NCBI GenBank assembly: GCA_050745265.1
Contig: JBOGKE010000105.1
Coordinates: 62,001-126,000 of the forward strand
From: RH2-MAG17b sp050745265
Lineage (GTDB): Bacteria; Acidobacteriota; Terriglobia; UBA7540
Direction: 5' to 3'
Length of the DNA stretch: 64,000 nt
Shown here: piece by piece, positions 1-8,534 of the stretch
How positions within the stretch are numbered: position 1 is the first letter of the stretch
Layout: every line of letters starts with the position of its first letter
Program-made: the position numbers and the translations under genes
Notes under the pieces: model-generated
What the model was told of the DNA's origin: nothing
Databases searched by the model: none
The model's input: the letters and a program-made list of their open reading frames with translations, nothing else

Positions 1-670
1 CGTGATCGCGCATCGGCATTCCGGCCATCAGTTCGGCCTCGCGCAGGTTCGGCGTCACCACGGTGGCGTGGCGGCAAATCTCGGGGTGCGAAGGCTTCGG
101 ATCAACAAACACCGGCACGCGGCGCTCCCGAGCGAGCGAAAGGATTTTTTCGCAGAGGCGGGTTTCGATCGACCCTTTCAGGTAATCGGAAACCACGAGA
201 GCATCCAACTCGCTCACGCGCCGGCGGAACGAGCGTTCAATGCGCGCGCTCGAGGCCGGCGAGATTGCCGAAACTCGTTCGAAGTCAATCCGCAGCAACT
301 GCTGCTGGTGGGCGGCAATTCTGAGCTTGCGCGGCGTGACGCGACCGCGTTCGGGCACCAGCGTTTCGGTCGCGATGTTGCGGCTTCTCAACAGCGCCAT
401 CAAGCGCCGTCCGCTTTCGTCCGAACCGACCGCACCCCACGGAATAGCTCGCGCGCCCAGCGTGCTAAGGTTGGCCGCGACGTTTCCCGCGCCGCCCGGG
501 AATCCAGCCGGCGGCTGATCAATCAGGACCACGGGCACCGGCGCCTCGGGAGAGATGCGCGTGGCTTCGCCCTGCAACACCTCATCGAGCATGAAGTCAC
601 CGAAGACGCCGACCGTCTTTCCTCGAAATGAGCCGACGATACGCGCCCAGTGCTGGCTTCTTTTGTTCAC
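1..670 (-). CDS. hldE: HldE/RfaE-type heptose 7-phosphate kinase, partial
   Basis: PfkB-family kinase expected to phosphorylate D-glycero-D-manno-heptose 7-phosphate at C1 for ADP-heptose synthesis. Visible near the N-terminus is the motif GDFMLDEVLQGEATRISPEA, very close to the HldE signature, followed by FPGGAGNVAANL. The gene runs off the left edge, so the C-terminal catalytic Asp region and any fused nucleotidyltransferase domain cannot be seen. The start is a GTG at 670 sharing GTGA with the stop of the upstream heptosyltransferase, which indicates translational coupling in an LPS core operon. Seen: motif and overlap. Inferred: exact substrate. Confidence 0.85.
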   Translation of the reverse strand, partial: MNKRSQHWARIVGSFRGKTVGVFGDFMLDEVLQGEATRISPEAPVPVVLIDQPPAGFPGGAGNVAANLSTLGARAIPWGAVGSDESGRRLMALLRSRNIATETLVPERGRVTPRKLRIAAHQQQLLRIDFERVSAISPASSARIERSFRRRVSELDALVVSDYLKGSIETRLCEKILSLARERRVPVFVDPKPSHPEICRHATVVTPNLREAELMAGMPMRDH

Positions 671-1845
671 GGTATGGATTTCAGCGCCGCGTTGCCTGGC
701 GCCTGCGCCGTATCGAGGAGCGAATCGGCTGCCGCGCGCACCTGCTCAACGCCCACGGAAAGAATACACTCGGGAGCGTCAAAGCGATAGCATCGATCGC
801 CGGGACAAGGGTTACAGTCGTAAGGATTCTGGATAATGCGGAAGGCGCTGCCCGGCCGCGCATCCCGTGCTGATTGGGATCCGGTCCAGGGGCGCCAGAT
901 GCGCGAGCTCGATGAGCCAAAGATGACAATCACCGGCCGGCCGACTGCGGCGGCGATGTGCGCGGGGCCGCTGTCATTTCCGGCGAAGAGCTTCGCGCCG
1001 GCAATTGCGGCGATCAGGCAGCGCAGCGGCTGACCCTCCACTCGCCGGAGCGGCTTGCCCGCCTCGCGCTCCACGTCATCGAGGCACGCGGATTCCCCGG
1101 CGCCGCAGCAGTAAATCACCGCCAAGCCGTGTTGTTCCTCCAGGTACTGGCCGAGCTCGGCGAAGCGCTCGGGCGGCCACTGTTTGGTTGCGAAGAGCGC
1201 CGCCGGATGAAGAATCGCATACTCACAAGAAGGCGCGAGGCCGAGGCGTTCCCGCTCCGCATCCCACGCTGCCTTGCCTTGTTGAGTGACATACAGCTCC
1301 GAGGGGGAGACGGGCTGCAAGGGCAGGCCCAGCCAGAAAAAGGCGGCTGCGTGGTGCTCCGCCGTGTGGACAACCGCTTGCGACAAAATGGCGCGAGCGT
1401 CGGGAATGGAGAGGTCGTACACCCGCTGGTTGCGGAAGTGGAAGAAGCCGGCCTTCGCGCGCCCTCCGCTCCAGCGAGCGAGATAGGTGCTCGAAGGGCC
1501 GCCGTGCAGGTTAACGCAGAGGTCAAATTTCCTGCTGCGCAGTTCCCGGATCAGCCGGATCAACTCGAGTGTGCGGCCCACCCCTCTTCGCGCCTTCAGA
1601 GTAAGCACTTCTTCGACGCACGTATTTCCGTCGAGCAGGTCGCGGAAGCACTCCTCGAGCACGACTGAAACGCGCAGGTCGGGGCGCCATCGTTTCAGCA
1701 GGCGCAGGCTCGGCGTGAGCAAAACGGTATCGCCAAGCGAGCGGAGGCGAATCAGCAGGATGCGCGCGCCAGAAGGGAGGTTCGGCAGGACGGAAGCGGG
1801 TTTCACACTCTTAGGGCGGCAACCAGGCGCTCGCGCGCGTGTCAT
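667..1845 (-). CDS. ADP-heptose:LPS heptosyltransferase (GT9)
   Basis: Family 9 glycosyltransferase, WaaC/WaaF/RfaQ type, adding heptose to the LPS inner core at the cytoplasmic face of the inner membrane. The N-terminal ILLIRLRSLGDTVLLTPSL (about residues 29-47) is the usual first Rossmann strand, and NDSGPAHIAAAVGRPVIVIFG is the C-terminal GT9 signature. Length 392 residues is slightly long because of an N-terminal extension before ARILLIR. Start overlaps the Trm112-like gene by ATGA; stop overlaps the kinase start by GTGA. The acceptor position cannot be read from the sequence. Confidence 0.88.
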   Translation of the reverse strand: MTRARAPGCRPKSVKPASVLPNLPSGARILLIRLRSLGDTVLLTPSLRLLKRWRPDLRVSVVLEECFRDLLDGNTCVEEVLTLKARRGVGRTLELIRLIRELRSRKFDLCVNLHGGPSSTYLARWSGGRAKAGFFHFRNQRVYDLSIPDARAILSQAVVHTAEHHAAAFFWLGLPLQPVSPSELYVTQQGKAAWDAERERLGLAPSCEYAILHPAALFATKQWPPERFAELGQYLEEQHGLAVIYCCGAGESACLDDVEREAGKPLRRVEGQPLRCLIAAIAGAKLFAGNDSGPAHIAAAVGRPVIVIFGSSSSRIWRPWTGSQSARDARPGSAFRIIQNPYDCNPCPGDRCYRFDAPECILSVGVEQVRAAADSLLDTAQAPGNAALKSIP

Positions 1846-2015
1846 TCGGCTTCGATCCGGGCTTCATCGACGAGCATAACGGGAATATCGTCTTTGATTG
1901 GGTAAACGCGATGACACTGGCCGCACTTCAGCCCTTGGCCGTCCGGGGTTAATTTGACCGGAAACTTGCACACCGGGCACACCAGAATGTCGAGAAGGTC
2001 CTGATTAACCGCCAT
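1842..2015 (-). CDS. Trm112/YcaR-like small zinc-ribbon protein
   Basis: 57-residue protein of the Trm112 family (UPF0434). It has two Cys pairs, CPVC at about residues 12-15 and CGQC at about 35-38, followed by HRVYPIKDDIPVML, which is the family's typical C-terminal strand. Bacterial members are often encoded among lipid A and LPS genes, and here it is the first gene of the heptose operon, overlapping the heptosyltransferase start by ATGA. The biochemical role in bacteria is poorly known; metal binding is inferred from the cysteines. Confidence 0.85.
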   Translation of the reverse strand: MAVNQDLLDILVCPVCKFPVKLTPDGQGLKCGQCHRVYPIKDDIPVMLVDEARIEAE

Positions 2016-2146
2016 GGCTGCGTTCCCCGCTGTTCGGACTATCGGACTGTTCCCACGTTAACAAAGCGAGCGGGCAAATTCAAGGCGTTCGCGCTATACT
2101 GCGAAACTTCGGCGCGCGTTACTGTGAGAGTCAAGGAGCGGATGGC

Positions 2147-3175
2147 ATGGCGGATGTCGTAACCTTTGGCGAGGCGATGATCAGGCTTTCGCCGCCCCAT
2201 TTTCAGAGACTCGAGCAGACCCATTCGCTTGACGTTCAGATTGGGGGCGGCGAGCTGAACGTCGCGGTGGGGCTGCGGCGGCTCGGTATTTCGAGCTCGT
2301 GGGTGTCGCGGCTTCCGGAGAATGCGCTGGGGCGGCTGATGGAAAATCGCGTCCGGCAGATGGGCGTTGACTTCTCGAACGTCGTCTGGACCCGAGAGGG
2401 CCGCCTGGGATTGTACTTCGTCGAATTCGGCGCGGCGCCGCGCGCGAGCTCGGTGCTTTATGACCGGCAGCATTCGGCCATCAGCGCAATTAAACCGGGT
2501 GAGGTGGATTGGAAGCGCGTTTTTTCGGGCTGCCGCTGGTTTCACATGAGCGGGATCACTCCGGCGCTCAGCGACTCGGCCGCGCTGGCGACTCAGGAAG
2601 CTCTGGCGGCCGCGCGCGATGCCGGCCTGACGGTGAGCTACGACCTTAACTATCGCGGCAAGCTCTGGTCGCCTTCCCAGGCGCAGAGCGTTCAGGAACC
2701 GCTCATGCAGTACGTCAATGTGCTGATCACCACCGAAGAGGATACGCGCGTGGTCTTCGGGATTGAGCCGAAAGCAGCAGGCGAGGAGAAGGGCTTCGAA
2801 AAGGTATCCGCCGGCGCCTATGAAGAAGTGGCTCGGCGGCTGAAGGAAAAGTTCCGGTTCGATGCCGTCGCGATCACCGTGCGCGAGAACCCGCTCGTGT
2901 GGCGCAACACGTGGACCGCGATTGTTTACGCAGAGGGAAAAGTTTATGACGACGTGAAGTATGAGCTTGAGATCGTCGATCGCGTGGGCGGCGGCGACTC
3001 CTTCAGCGCCGGCTTCATTTACGGCTATCTCACTCAGAAGTCTTATCCGGCGGCGCTTCGCTACGGCAACGCCTTCAGCGCGCTCAAGCACTCGAGCCCG
3101 GGCGACTTCAACTGGGCGACCCTCGCCGAGGTCGAACAGCTCTTGAAAGGCGCAAGCCTGCGCGTAGCGCGTTAG
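2147..3175 (+). CDS. kdgK: 2-keto-3-deoxygluconate kinase (PfkB family)
   Basis: Sugar kinase of the ribokinase/PfkB family, most like KDG kinase, which makes 2-keto-3-deoxy-6-phosphogluconate. Evidence is the N-terminal VVTFGEAMIRLSPP, the substrate-loop GGGELNVAVGLRRLG, and the C-terminal catalytic motif RVGGGDSFSAGFIYG with the base Asp near residue 285. Length 342 residues fits. KDPG aldolase follows 185 bases downstream, which strongly supports the assignment since it consumes the product. A TATACT -10-like box lies at about 2094 without a convincing -35. The gene is divergent from the LPS group. Confidence 0.88.
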   Translation: MADVVTFGEAMIRLSPPHFQRLEQTHSLDVQIGGGELNVAVGLRRLGISSSWVSRLPENALGRLMENRVRQMGVDFSNVVWTREGRLGLYFVEFGAAPRASSVLYDRQHSAISAIKPGEVDWKRVFSGCRWFHMSGITPALSDSAALATQEALAAARDAGLTVSYDLNYRGKLWSPSQAQSVQEPLMQYVNVLITTEEDTRVVFGIEPKAAGEEKGFEKVSAGAYEEVARRLKEKFRFDAVAITVRENPLVWRNTWTAIVYAEGKVYDDVKYELEIVDRVGGGDSFSAGFIYGYLTQKSYPAALRYGNAFSALKHSSPGDFNWATLAEVEQLLKGASLRVAR

Positions 3176-3360
3176 GAATTATGCGTCGTTATGCATCGTG
3201 AGTAATAAATAATGAAGATAAGTGCGTCTCGCGTCGAGGCCGTGGGGCTTTAGGAGCGACCGCCGCGGCGCCTGGCGAGGAACGCTGCGGTGCGAAGCGG
3301 GGTGCGAGGGCAATCGCACCATTACTCAATCGCCAAATCACCAAACCTGAGGGAGTTCTC
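3176..3360 (+). other. kdgK-eda gap with degenerate repeat
   Basis: No gene seen. The right part (about 3318-3348) is a run of near-repeats of the form AATCGCCAAATCACCAAAC, one of the text-like repeat types of this genome. A GAGGGAGT ribosome-binding sequence precedes eda. Confidence 0.5.
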
Positions 3361-4029
3361 ATGCCCTGGACGCGCGACAAAGCCTTGCAGAAAATCCGCA
3401 GCACGGGACTCGTGCCAATCGTGCGCACGGCGTCCGCGGAACACGCTTCGCGCGCGGCCGAGGCGATCCTCGCTGGTGAGATCGGCATCGCTGAGATCAC
3501 GATGACCGTCCCGGGCGCGATGCGCGTGATCGAGAGCGTGGTGGCGAAATATGGCGATGAAGTGCTTCTGGGCGCGGGCACCATTCTCGACGCGGAGACC
3601 TGCCGCGCGGCCATTCTGGCAGGCGCTGAATTCATCGTCACGCCGGTGATCGAACTGCGCGTCGTCGAAATGGCCCGCCGCTACAGCAAACCTTGTATCC
3701 TTGGCGCCCTGACGCCAACCGAAGCGCTCGCCGCCTGGCAAGCCGGTGCCGATATGGTGAAGATATTTCCCTGCGGTCCCGCCGGCGGCCCGAAGTATCT
3801 CAAAGCGATCCGCGGCCCGCTGCCCCAGATCGATCTGGTCCCGACGGGCGGCGTCACCCTCGACACCGTGCCCGAATATATTAAAGCGGGCGCGGCCGCC
3901 GTGGCCGTGGGCGGAGAGCTCGTGAACCTCAGGGCGATCGAGGACGGCAAACTCGAGCTGATCACCGACACGGCCCGGAAATTCCTCGCTGCGGTCCGCA
4001 GCGGCAGAGGCGAGCGGGCTTCGGGTTAA
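3361..4029 (+). CDS. eda: KDPG aldolase
   Basis: 2-keto-3-deoxy-6-phosphogluconate aldolase, cleaving KDPG to pyruvate and glyceraldehyde 3-phosphate in the Entner-Doudoroff pathway. The class I Schiff-base lysine is K134 in DMVKIFPCGPAGGP. Other family motifs are GLVPIVR at the N-terminus, GAGTILD, and LVPTGGVTLDTVPEYI near the phosphate site. At 222 residues it is a full-length single-domain enzyme. Together with the upstream kinase it forms a two-step KDG degradation unit. Confidence 0.93.
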   Translation: MPWTRDKALQKIRSTGLVPIVRTASAEHASRAAEAILAGEIGIAEITMTVPGAMRVIESVVAKYGDEVLLGAGTILDAETCRAAILAGAEFIVTPVIELRVVEMARRYSKPCILGALTPTEALAAWQAGADMVKIFPCGPAGGPKYLKAIRGPLPQIDLVPTGGVTLDTVPEYIKAGAAAVAVGGELVNLRAIEDGKLELITDTARKFLAAVRSGRGERASG

Positions 4030-4110
4030 CTCGCGGGCCACGAATGATCAGCCCTCCGCTTGACGCCCCGATTGAGTGTTCTGCGATGCCTTCGACGCTC
4101 CCGCACACGT

Positions 4111-5448
4111 CTAAAAACTGCGACGGGGGTTTGCGATGCTGAGCCGGGTCGATCCTCCAGCCGATCCACTCGGTAGGGCAGGCGAGCCCGATCCGCCGCT
4201 GAGCATCTCACGAACTTTCGCGAGCAACGTGCCGGGCCGGAACGGCTTCGTCAGGTAGCTGGCGCGATCGCCGGTTAAGTCGGCGCTTTCCTCCGGGTAG
4301 CCGGAAATGTAGAGGATTCTAATGCCGGGCTGTTTGGCGCGGAAGGCACTGGCGAGTTTCCGGCCCGTCATCGGCTCCATGCGAACGTCCGTCACCAGCA
4401 GATCAACTCCCGGCGCGCGACTCCCGAATCGATCGAGGGCTTCGGCGGCGCCGCAGGCTTCCTCGACTCCATAACCCGCGCCAGCGAGCGTGCGGCAAAG
4501 GATCTCTCGAACCGAGGGATCATCATCAACCAACAGGATCCGCTTTGACTTCCGCGCCTGGTGTTCGCGATTTTCCTCTCCACCATACGAGGGCCTGTGT
4601 GCATCTCGCGACGCGGCCCCAATTGGCATAGGTCCGGCCCATGCAGCCGCCGCTGCCGTCGTTGTGCGGGTTGCGTTTGTCCGCGCTAGAATGCGCGGAA
4701 AATACGCGGAAAACTCTGCTCCCCCACCGGGCGCGCTCTGAAATTCGATGAAGCCTCCGTTCCGCTCGGCAAGCAGCTGGGCCGTGGAAAGCCCGATACC
4801 CAGGTGTTCGCTCTTCGTGCTGTAACCGGCGTGAAAAACGTGGGGCGGACTCTCGATTCCTGTGCCCGTATCGGACACGGTTACTCGTCCCCACAGTCCG
4901 CGCCGCGAGGCAGGACGGGCGCCGAGGCCTCGCGGACCCGCTTCGGCGATCCGGACCGTGATCCGCCCCCCCTTCGGCATGGCGTCGCGCGCGTTGAGCA
5001 CGAGATTGATCAGGATGCGCGCCGCATGCATCGGGTCCGCGCCGACGCACACTTCGCGCGGCGCAAAATGCACGTCCACCTGAATCGCACTCCCGGCGAG
5101 CGCCCGCAGCACGTTTTCCAATTCCTTGACCAGACCGTTCAGTCCGGCGCGCAATCCGTCCACCCTTTGCTTCCGCGCCGCTTGCTTCATCCAACAGGCC
5201 GCCAGCTCCACGGCGCCCACAATGGCATCGAGCGCTTGCCTCGCCTCCGCGTCATTGCAGAGGCGCTCGCGCAGGCTTTCCGCATTGCCGAGCGCCGCTT
5301 CCAGCAGGTTGCTGACGTCGTGGCCGACGCCAGCCCAGAAGCTTTGCGTCTCCCCGAGCTCAAGGCGCAAGCGCTGCTGGGCGGCGCGTGTAGGGTGCGC
5401 CGCAAGCCCGACGGACGTTCTCTTCTTGCTTTGCCGTGCCTGGCGCAC
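4111..5448 (-). CDS. Soluble histidine kinase fused to a receiver
   Basis: 445-residue hybrid signalling protein with no signal peptide, membrane segment or recognisable sensor domain. The dimerisation/phosphoacceptor region holds GHDVSN (H43). The ATPase domain follows with N-box NLVLNARDAMP (about 148-158) and DTGTGIES. A Pro/Ala-rich linker (about 255-300) leads to a receiver with acidic pocket VDDD, phosphoacceptor D354 in LLVTDVRMEP, and K401 in YLTKPF. It therefore probably reads its input through a partner. It sits between the KDPG aldolase and the flagellar cluster, divergent from the latter, so a link to motility is possible but unproven. Confidence 0.85.
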   Translation of the reverse strand: MRQARQSKKRTSVGLAAHPTRAAQQRLRLELGETQSFWAGVGHDVSNLLEAALGNAESLRERLCNDAEARQALDAIVGAVELAACWMKQAARKQRVDGLRAGLNGLVKELENVLRALAGSAIQVDVHFAPREVCVGADPMHAARILINLVLNARDAMPKGGRITVRIAEAGPRGLGARPASRRGLWGRVTVSDTGTGIESPPHVFHAGYSTKSEHLGIGLSTAQLLAERNGGFIEFQSAPGGGAEFSAYFPRILARTNATRTTTAAAAAWAGPMPIGAASRDAHRPSYGGEENREHQARKSKRILLVDDDPSVREILCRTLAGAGYGVEEACGAAEALDRFGSRAPGVDLLVTDVRMEPMTGRKLASAFRAKQPGIRILYISGYPEESADLTGDRASYLTKPFRPGTLLAKVREMLSGGSGSPALPSGSAGGSTRLSIANPRRSF

Positions 5449-5876
5449 CGCTCCACCTCCAAGTGCAGTTTACCACAAAGTAAACAGTCATCGAGTAGGG
5501 CCGGCCTTCCGTCCGGCAAGCGGATGCCGTGCTGAAGATTCTGTGGCTCAAGACCCATTTGTAGCGCCCGGCTTCAGCCGGCACACCGATATTTCTTCTA
5601 TTTGCCGCCCTATTCGTTGCGCTCGGGGCAGGCTCTGAAAGGCGGCGCTACGCAGTTGCCGGCAAAGTTGCCACTCTGACTCTGAAGCTCCCGCGGCGCA
5701 AAAATTCGCCGCGTGTATAGGGCGCGGTTTGCCTACTGCCTCCCGGCAAGAATCGCCCCAGCAGTGCGCGGCCGCGATGCGCACATCCCGCGTAAGCGCC
5801 AGAGCACGTTGCAAATATCGTGTCTCGGCGGCTTTGGCCCTTTATCTGCGTACGAGGGGGCGGGGTGACATGAAAC
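5449..5876 (+). other. Intergenic region upstream of flgF
   Basis: About 430 bases between two divergent genes, so promoters for both must lie here. It contains one R3 palindromic repeat (5561-5651). I found no convincing sigma-28 or sigma-54 promoter for flgF; the sequence around 5810 has a GAGCAC and a TTGCA but not at sigma-54 spacing. A G-rich ribosome-binding stretch (GAGGGGGCGGGG) lies just before the GTG start at 5877. Confidence 0.5.
5561..5651. repeat. R3 palindromic element, copy 1
   Basis: Begins GTAGCGCC and ends GGCGCTAC (8-bp perfect terminal inverted repeat), with the hairpin CCGGCTTCAGCCGG next to the left end. The same architecture recurs at 40318-40414, and a left-end fragment at 29442. 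Length 91 bp; no coding capacity. Confidence 0.75.
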
Positions 5877-6641
5877 GTGGATAGCGGATTCTATGCGGCG
5901 GTAACGGGTTTGGTGGCGAAGTTCGACGCGCTCGATGTCGCGGCGAACAACTTAGCCAATGTCGGCACGACGGGTTACAAGGCGCAAGAAGATTTCTACC
6001 GAACTTTCAGCGCGACTCTCGGGAATCCGGACGCCGGGCCGCTCAACGTTGCCGTAAACAATTACGGAGTGCTCGGCGGAGCGGCCACCAATCTCGCGGC
6101 GGGGCCGCTCGAGATGACCGGCAATCCGCTTGATCTTGCCTTGCAGGGGCGAGGATTTTTTGTGGTGAAGACGGCGGCGGGGGACCGCTACACCCGCGAC
6201 GGCATCTTTCACGTGAACGCCAAACACGTCCTGATCACCCAGAACGGCGACGAGGTGATGGGACTGATTCCGAAGCCCAAAGGAAAGCCCGGCGAGGGGC
6301 CGATCACAATTCTGCCGGGCACAATCACCGTCGGCCCTTCCGGAACCATCGCGGTGAACGGATCGGTTGCCGGCCAGTTGAAGCTCGTTGACTTTCCCAA
6401 AACGGCGCCGCTGAAGCTCGAGGGCAATGGATACTATTCGGCGCCCGCGGCGGCCGAAGCCCCCGCGGCTTCACCTGACGTGAAGCAGGGCGCGCTCGAA
6501 GCCTCGAACGTGAACGCGATGTCCGAAATGGTAAGCCTGGTTCTGCTGCAACGAGAGGAGCAGATGCTGCAGAACGCGGTGACCACGTTCGATCAGGGCT
6601 TCAATCAGACGGCGATTACCCAGATTCCGATCATTCAGTAA
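5877..6641 (+). CDS. flgF: Flagellar basal-body rod protein FlgF
   Basis: Proximal-rod protein of the flagellar axial family. It begins DSGFYAAVTGL and carries the axial-family motif ANNLANVGTTGYKAQ, the central GRGFFVVKT / YTRDGIFHVN region and the C-terminal SNVNAMSEMVSLVLLQREEQ helix that inserts in the rod. Start is GTG at 5877; the ATG at 5870 is out of frame and stops after four codons. It is 254 residues, first gene of the flgF-G-A-H-I-J series, and 11 bases from flgG. Confidence 0.92.
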   Translation: MDSGFYAAVTGLVAKFDALDVAANNLANVGTTGYKAQEDFYRTFSATLGNPDAGPLNVAVNNYGVLGGAATNLAAGPLEMTGNPLDLALQGRGFFVVKTAAGDRYTRDGIFHVNAKHVLITQNGDEVMGLIPKPKGKPGEGPITILPGTITVGPSGTIAVNGSVAGQLKLVDFPKTAPLKLEGNGYYSAPAAAEAPAASPDVKQGALEASNVNAMSEMVSLVLLQREEQMLQNAVTTFDQGFNQTAITQIPIIQ

Positions 6642-6652
6642 AAGGAGAACCC

Positions 6653-7441
6653 ATGTTCAGTGCTCTATACACGGCGGCGAGCGGCATGAACGCCCAGCAG
6701 ATGAACCTCGAGAATATCGCCAACAACCTCGCCAACGCGAACACCGTCGGGTTTCGCGCCCGCCACTTGCAGTTTGAGGATCTGATTTACCAGAACGTGG
6801 TGGTGCCGGGCGCGGCGATGACCCAACAGACGACGATCCCGAGCGGCATGCAGCTTGGTCTCGGCACGCGCCCCGCCGGCTCGGAAGTCTCCGATACGCC
6901 GGGGGATTTCACCAATACGGGGAATCAGCTCGACGTGGCGATTCAAGGCAACGGCTATTTTCAGGTGCTCACCCCTACCGGAACGCTCGCCTACACGCGC
7001 GCCGGCTCATTTCAGTTGAATCAGCAGCGGCAGCTTGTCACGCAGGACGGCAATCCGATTCAGCCGGCGATTACGGTTCCCGCGAATGCCACGTCGGTGA
7101 CGATTGGACAGGACGGAACGGTGAGCGTGCAGGAGCCGAACCAGACGCAGGCGGCCCAAGTGGGAACCATCCAGCTTGCGCTGTTTCCAAACCCAGGCGG
7201 GTTGCTCGCCACCGGCGGCAATCTCTACGTTCCGACCACCGCCTCAGGCGATCCGCTGGTCGGCGCGCCGGGCAGCGCGGAGGGCCTCGGAACCTTGCAG
7301 CAGGGGATGCTCGAGCAATCGAATGTCAGCGTGGTGCAGGAATTTGTGAATATGATCCTCGCGCAACGCTCTTATGAAGCCAACTCCAAAGTGCTTCAGG
7401 CAGGAAGCCAGATGCTGCAGCAACTGAACAACATCACGTAG
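6653..7441 (+). CDS. flgG: Flagellar distal-rod protein FlgG
   Basis: Major distal-rod subunit. MFSALYTAASGMNAQQ, then the family signature ENIANNLANANTVGFRARHLQFEDL, the D1 segment LDVAIQGNGYFQVLTPTGTLAYTRAGSF, and C-terminal QSNVSVVQEFVNMILAQRSYEANSKVLQ. At 262 residues it matches the normal FlgG length, and unlike FlgF it has the FlgG-type segment after the N-terminal helix. AAAGGAGAA ribosome-binding site lies just upstream. Confidence 0.95.
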   Translation: MFSALYTAASGMNAQQMNLENIANNLANANTVGFRARHLQFEDLIYQNVVVPGAAMTQQTTIPSGMQLGLGTRPAGSEVSDTPGDFTNTGNQLDVAIQGNGYFQVLTPTGTLAYTRAGSFQLNQQRQLVTQDGNPIQPAITVPANATSVTIGQDGTVSVQEPNQTQAAQVGTIQLALFPNPGGLLATGGNLYVPTTASGDPLVGAPGSAEGLGTLQQGMLEQSNVSVVQEFVNMILAQRSYEANSKVLQAGSQMLQQLNNIT

Positions 7442-7443
7442 GC

Positions 7444-7520
7444 AAGTGACGAGTGATGAGTGACAGTGATGAGTGACGCGTGGCGAGCAATGAGTGACCC
7501 GGGACGAGCAACGAGCGGCG
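7444..7520 (+). repeat. Degenerate GTGACGAGTGATGA-type repeat
   Basis: Roughly ten imperfect units built from GTGACGAG, TGATGAG and GAGCAATGAG, filling the flgG-flgA gap. A short copy of the same text occurs at 20147-20176 right after another gene's stop. It reads open in the flgA frame, which makes the annotated N-terminus of flgA look longer than it probably is. Confidence 0.75.
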
Positions 7521-7540
7521 AATGGCGTCGAAGCCGCACC

Positions 7541-8467
7541 ATGGCTGCTGGATGCGGCGTGCTGTTGCTGCTTGTGGCGGGCGCGGCGCGAGCGAGCGCG
7601 CCCGTCTCCGTGCGGACTCATGTCGTGGTGCATAGTTCCGCGCTGACCCTCGCCGACCTGCTACCGGCGTCGGCCTCTCCTCAACTGCGCAGCGAGGCGA
7701 GCAGAATTTCGCTCGGCGCCGCGCCGCAGCCTCCCATGACACGAATCCTCTACCGTCAGCAACTGGAGTTTCTGCTTGCGAACGACCGCCCGCTTGCGAA
7801 GCGGCTGCGTCTGCCTTCTGAGATCAGCGTCGAACGTTTTCATCGGGCGATCACAAGCGAAGAAATCGCGAGTGCCATTCGTCGCGCTGTCGGGACCGGT
7901 GCGGTGGCGCTTGACCTCGACCACCTCCAGCTTCAATCGCCGGTTTACGTGACGGAAGCTGACCCCGGATTAACCGTCATTCGAATTGCATCCGACCCGA
8001 TGCGTCACGAAACGCGCTTCCGCCTGTGGACCTCGAAAGAGCCGGCCAACCTTCCCTTCACGGTTACAGTGGCCGCCGTACTCAAGCTTCCGACACTCGT
8101 TTCAAAGCGCGCGGTCGCTCCCGGTGAGATCGTCTCTGCCACGGATTTTGCCGTTGAGATGCGCCCGGCGGCGCAAAGCGTCCCGAATCCTCCTGCCGCG
8201 GCCCAGGAATTGGCTGGACTCCAAACGCGGGCCGCGCTCAACCAAGGTCAGCCGGTGACGCGGTTTGATTTTGCCAAAGCGGTTCTAGTGCAGCCGGGAG
8301 TATTGGCTACGTTGGTCGTCCGCGGCAGCGGGTTCAGCATTAAAACCCAGGTGACGCCGCTCGAAGCGGGAGTGCTCGGCCAGGAAGTCCGTGTGCGCAA
8401 CACGGAGAGCCGCCGCGTGCTCGAAGCGAAAGTGATTGGGCGCGACGAATTGCTGGAAGTCCGGTAG
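7541..8467 (+). CDS. flgA: FlgA, P-ring assembly chaperone
   Basis: Periplasmic chaperone for P-ring formation. The C-terminal SAF domain is clear: VSKRAVAPGEIVSATDFAVE, LAGLQTRAALNQGQPVTRFDFAKAVLVQPG, VVRGSGFSIKTQ and GQEVRVRNTESRRVLEAKVIG. I chose ATG 7541 because it gives a signal peptide (MAAGCGVLLLLVAGAARASA); the same frame is open back to 7460, but those 27 codons come from the repeat array. No strong ribosome-binding site is seen, so the start is uncertain. The position between flgG and flgH fits. Confidence 0.88.
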   Translation: MAAGCGVLLLLVAGAARASAPVSVRTHVVVHSSALTLADLLPASASPQLRSEASRISLGAAPQPPMTRILYRQQLEFLLANDRPLAKRLRLPSEISVERFHRAITSEEIASAIRRAVGTGAVALDLDHLQLQSPVYVTEADPGLTVIRIASDPMRHETRFRLWTSKEPANLPFTVTVAAVLKLPTLVSKRAVAPGEIVSATDFAVEMRPAAQSVPNPPAAAQELAGLQTRAALNQGQPVTRFDFAKAVLVQPGVLATLVVRGSGFSIKTQVTPLEAGVLGQEVRVRNTESRRVLEAKVIGRDELLEVR

Positions 8468-8534
8468 GATGCTGCGGCCGCGACTGGACGTCAGAAAATC
8501 GAATCTCAAATTCGTGGTTGGAGAAAGGGCCGGC

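Noticed and set aside
2..631. Plus-strand frame at the left edge
   Set aside because: The minus strand encodes a recognisable HldE-type kinase with GDFMLDE and GGAGNVAANL motifs.
5808..5830. Possible sigma-54 promoter before flgF (GAGCAC, TTGCA)
   Set aside because: The -24 and -12 elements are directly adjacent instead of five bases apart and the GG is missing.
5870..5884. ATG at 5870 as start of flgF
   Set aside because: It is out of frame and stops after four codons; GTG 5877 is the start in frame.
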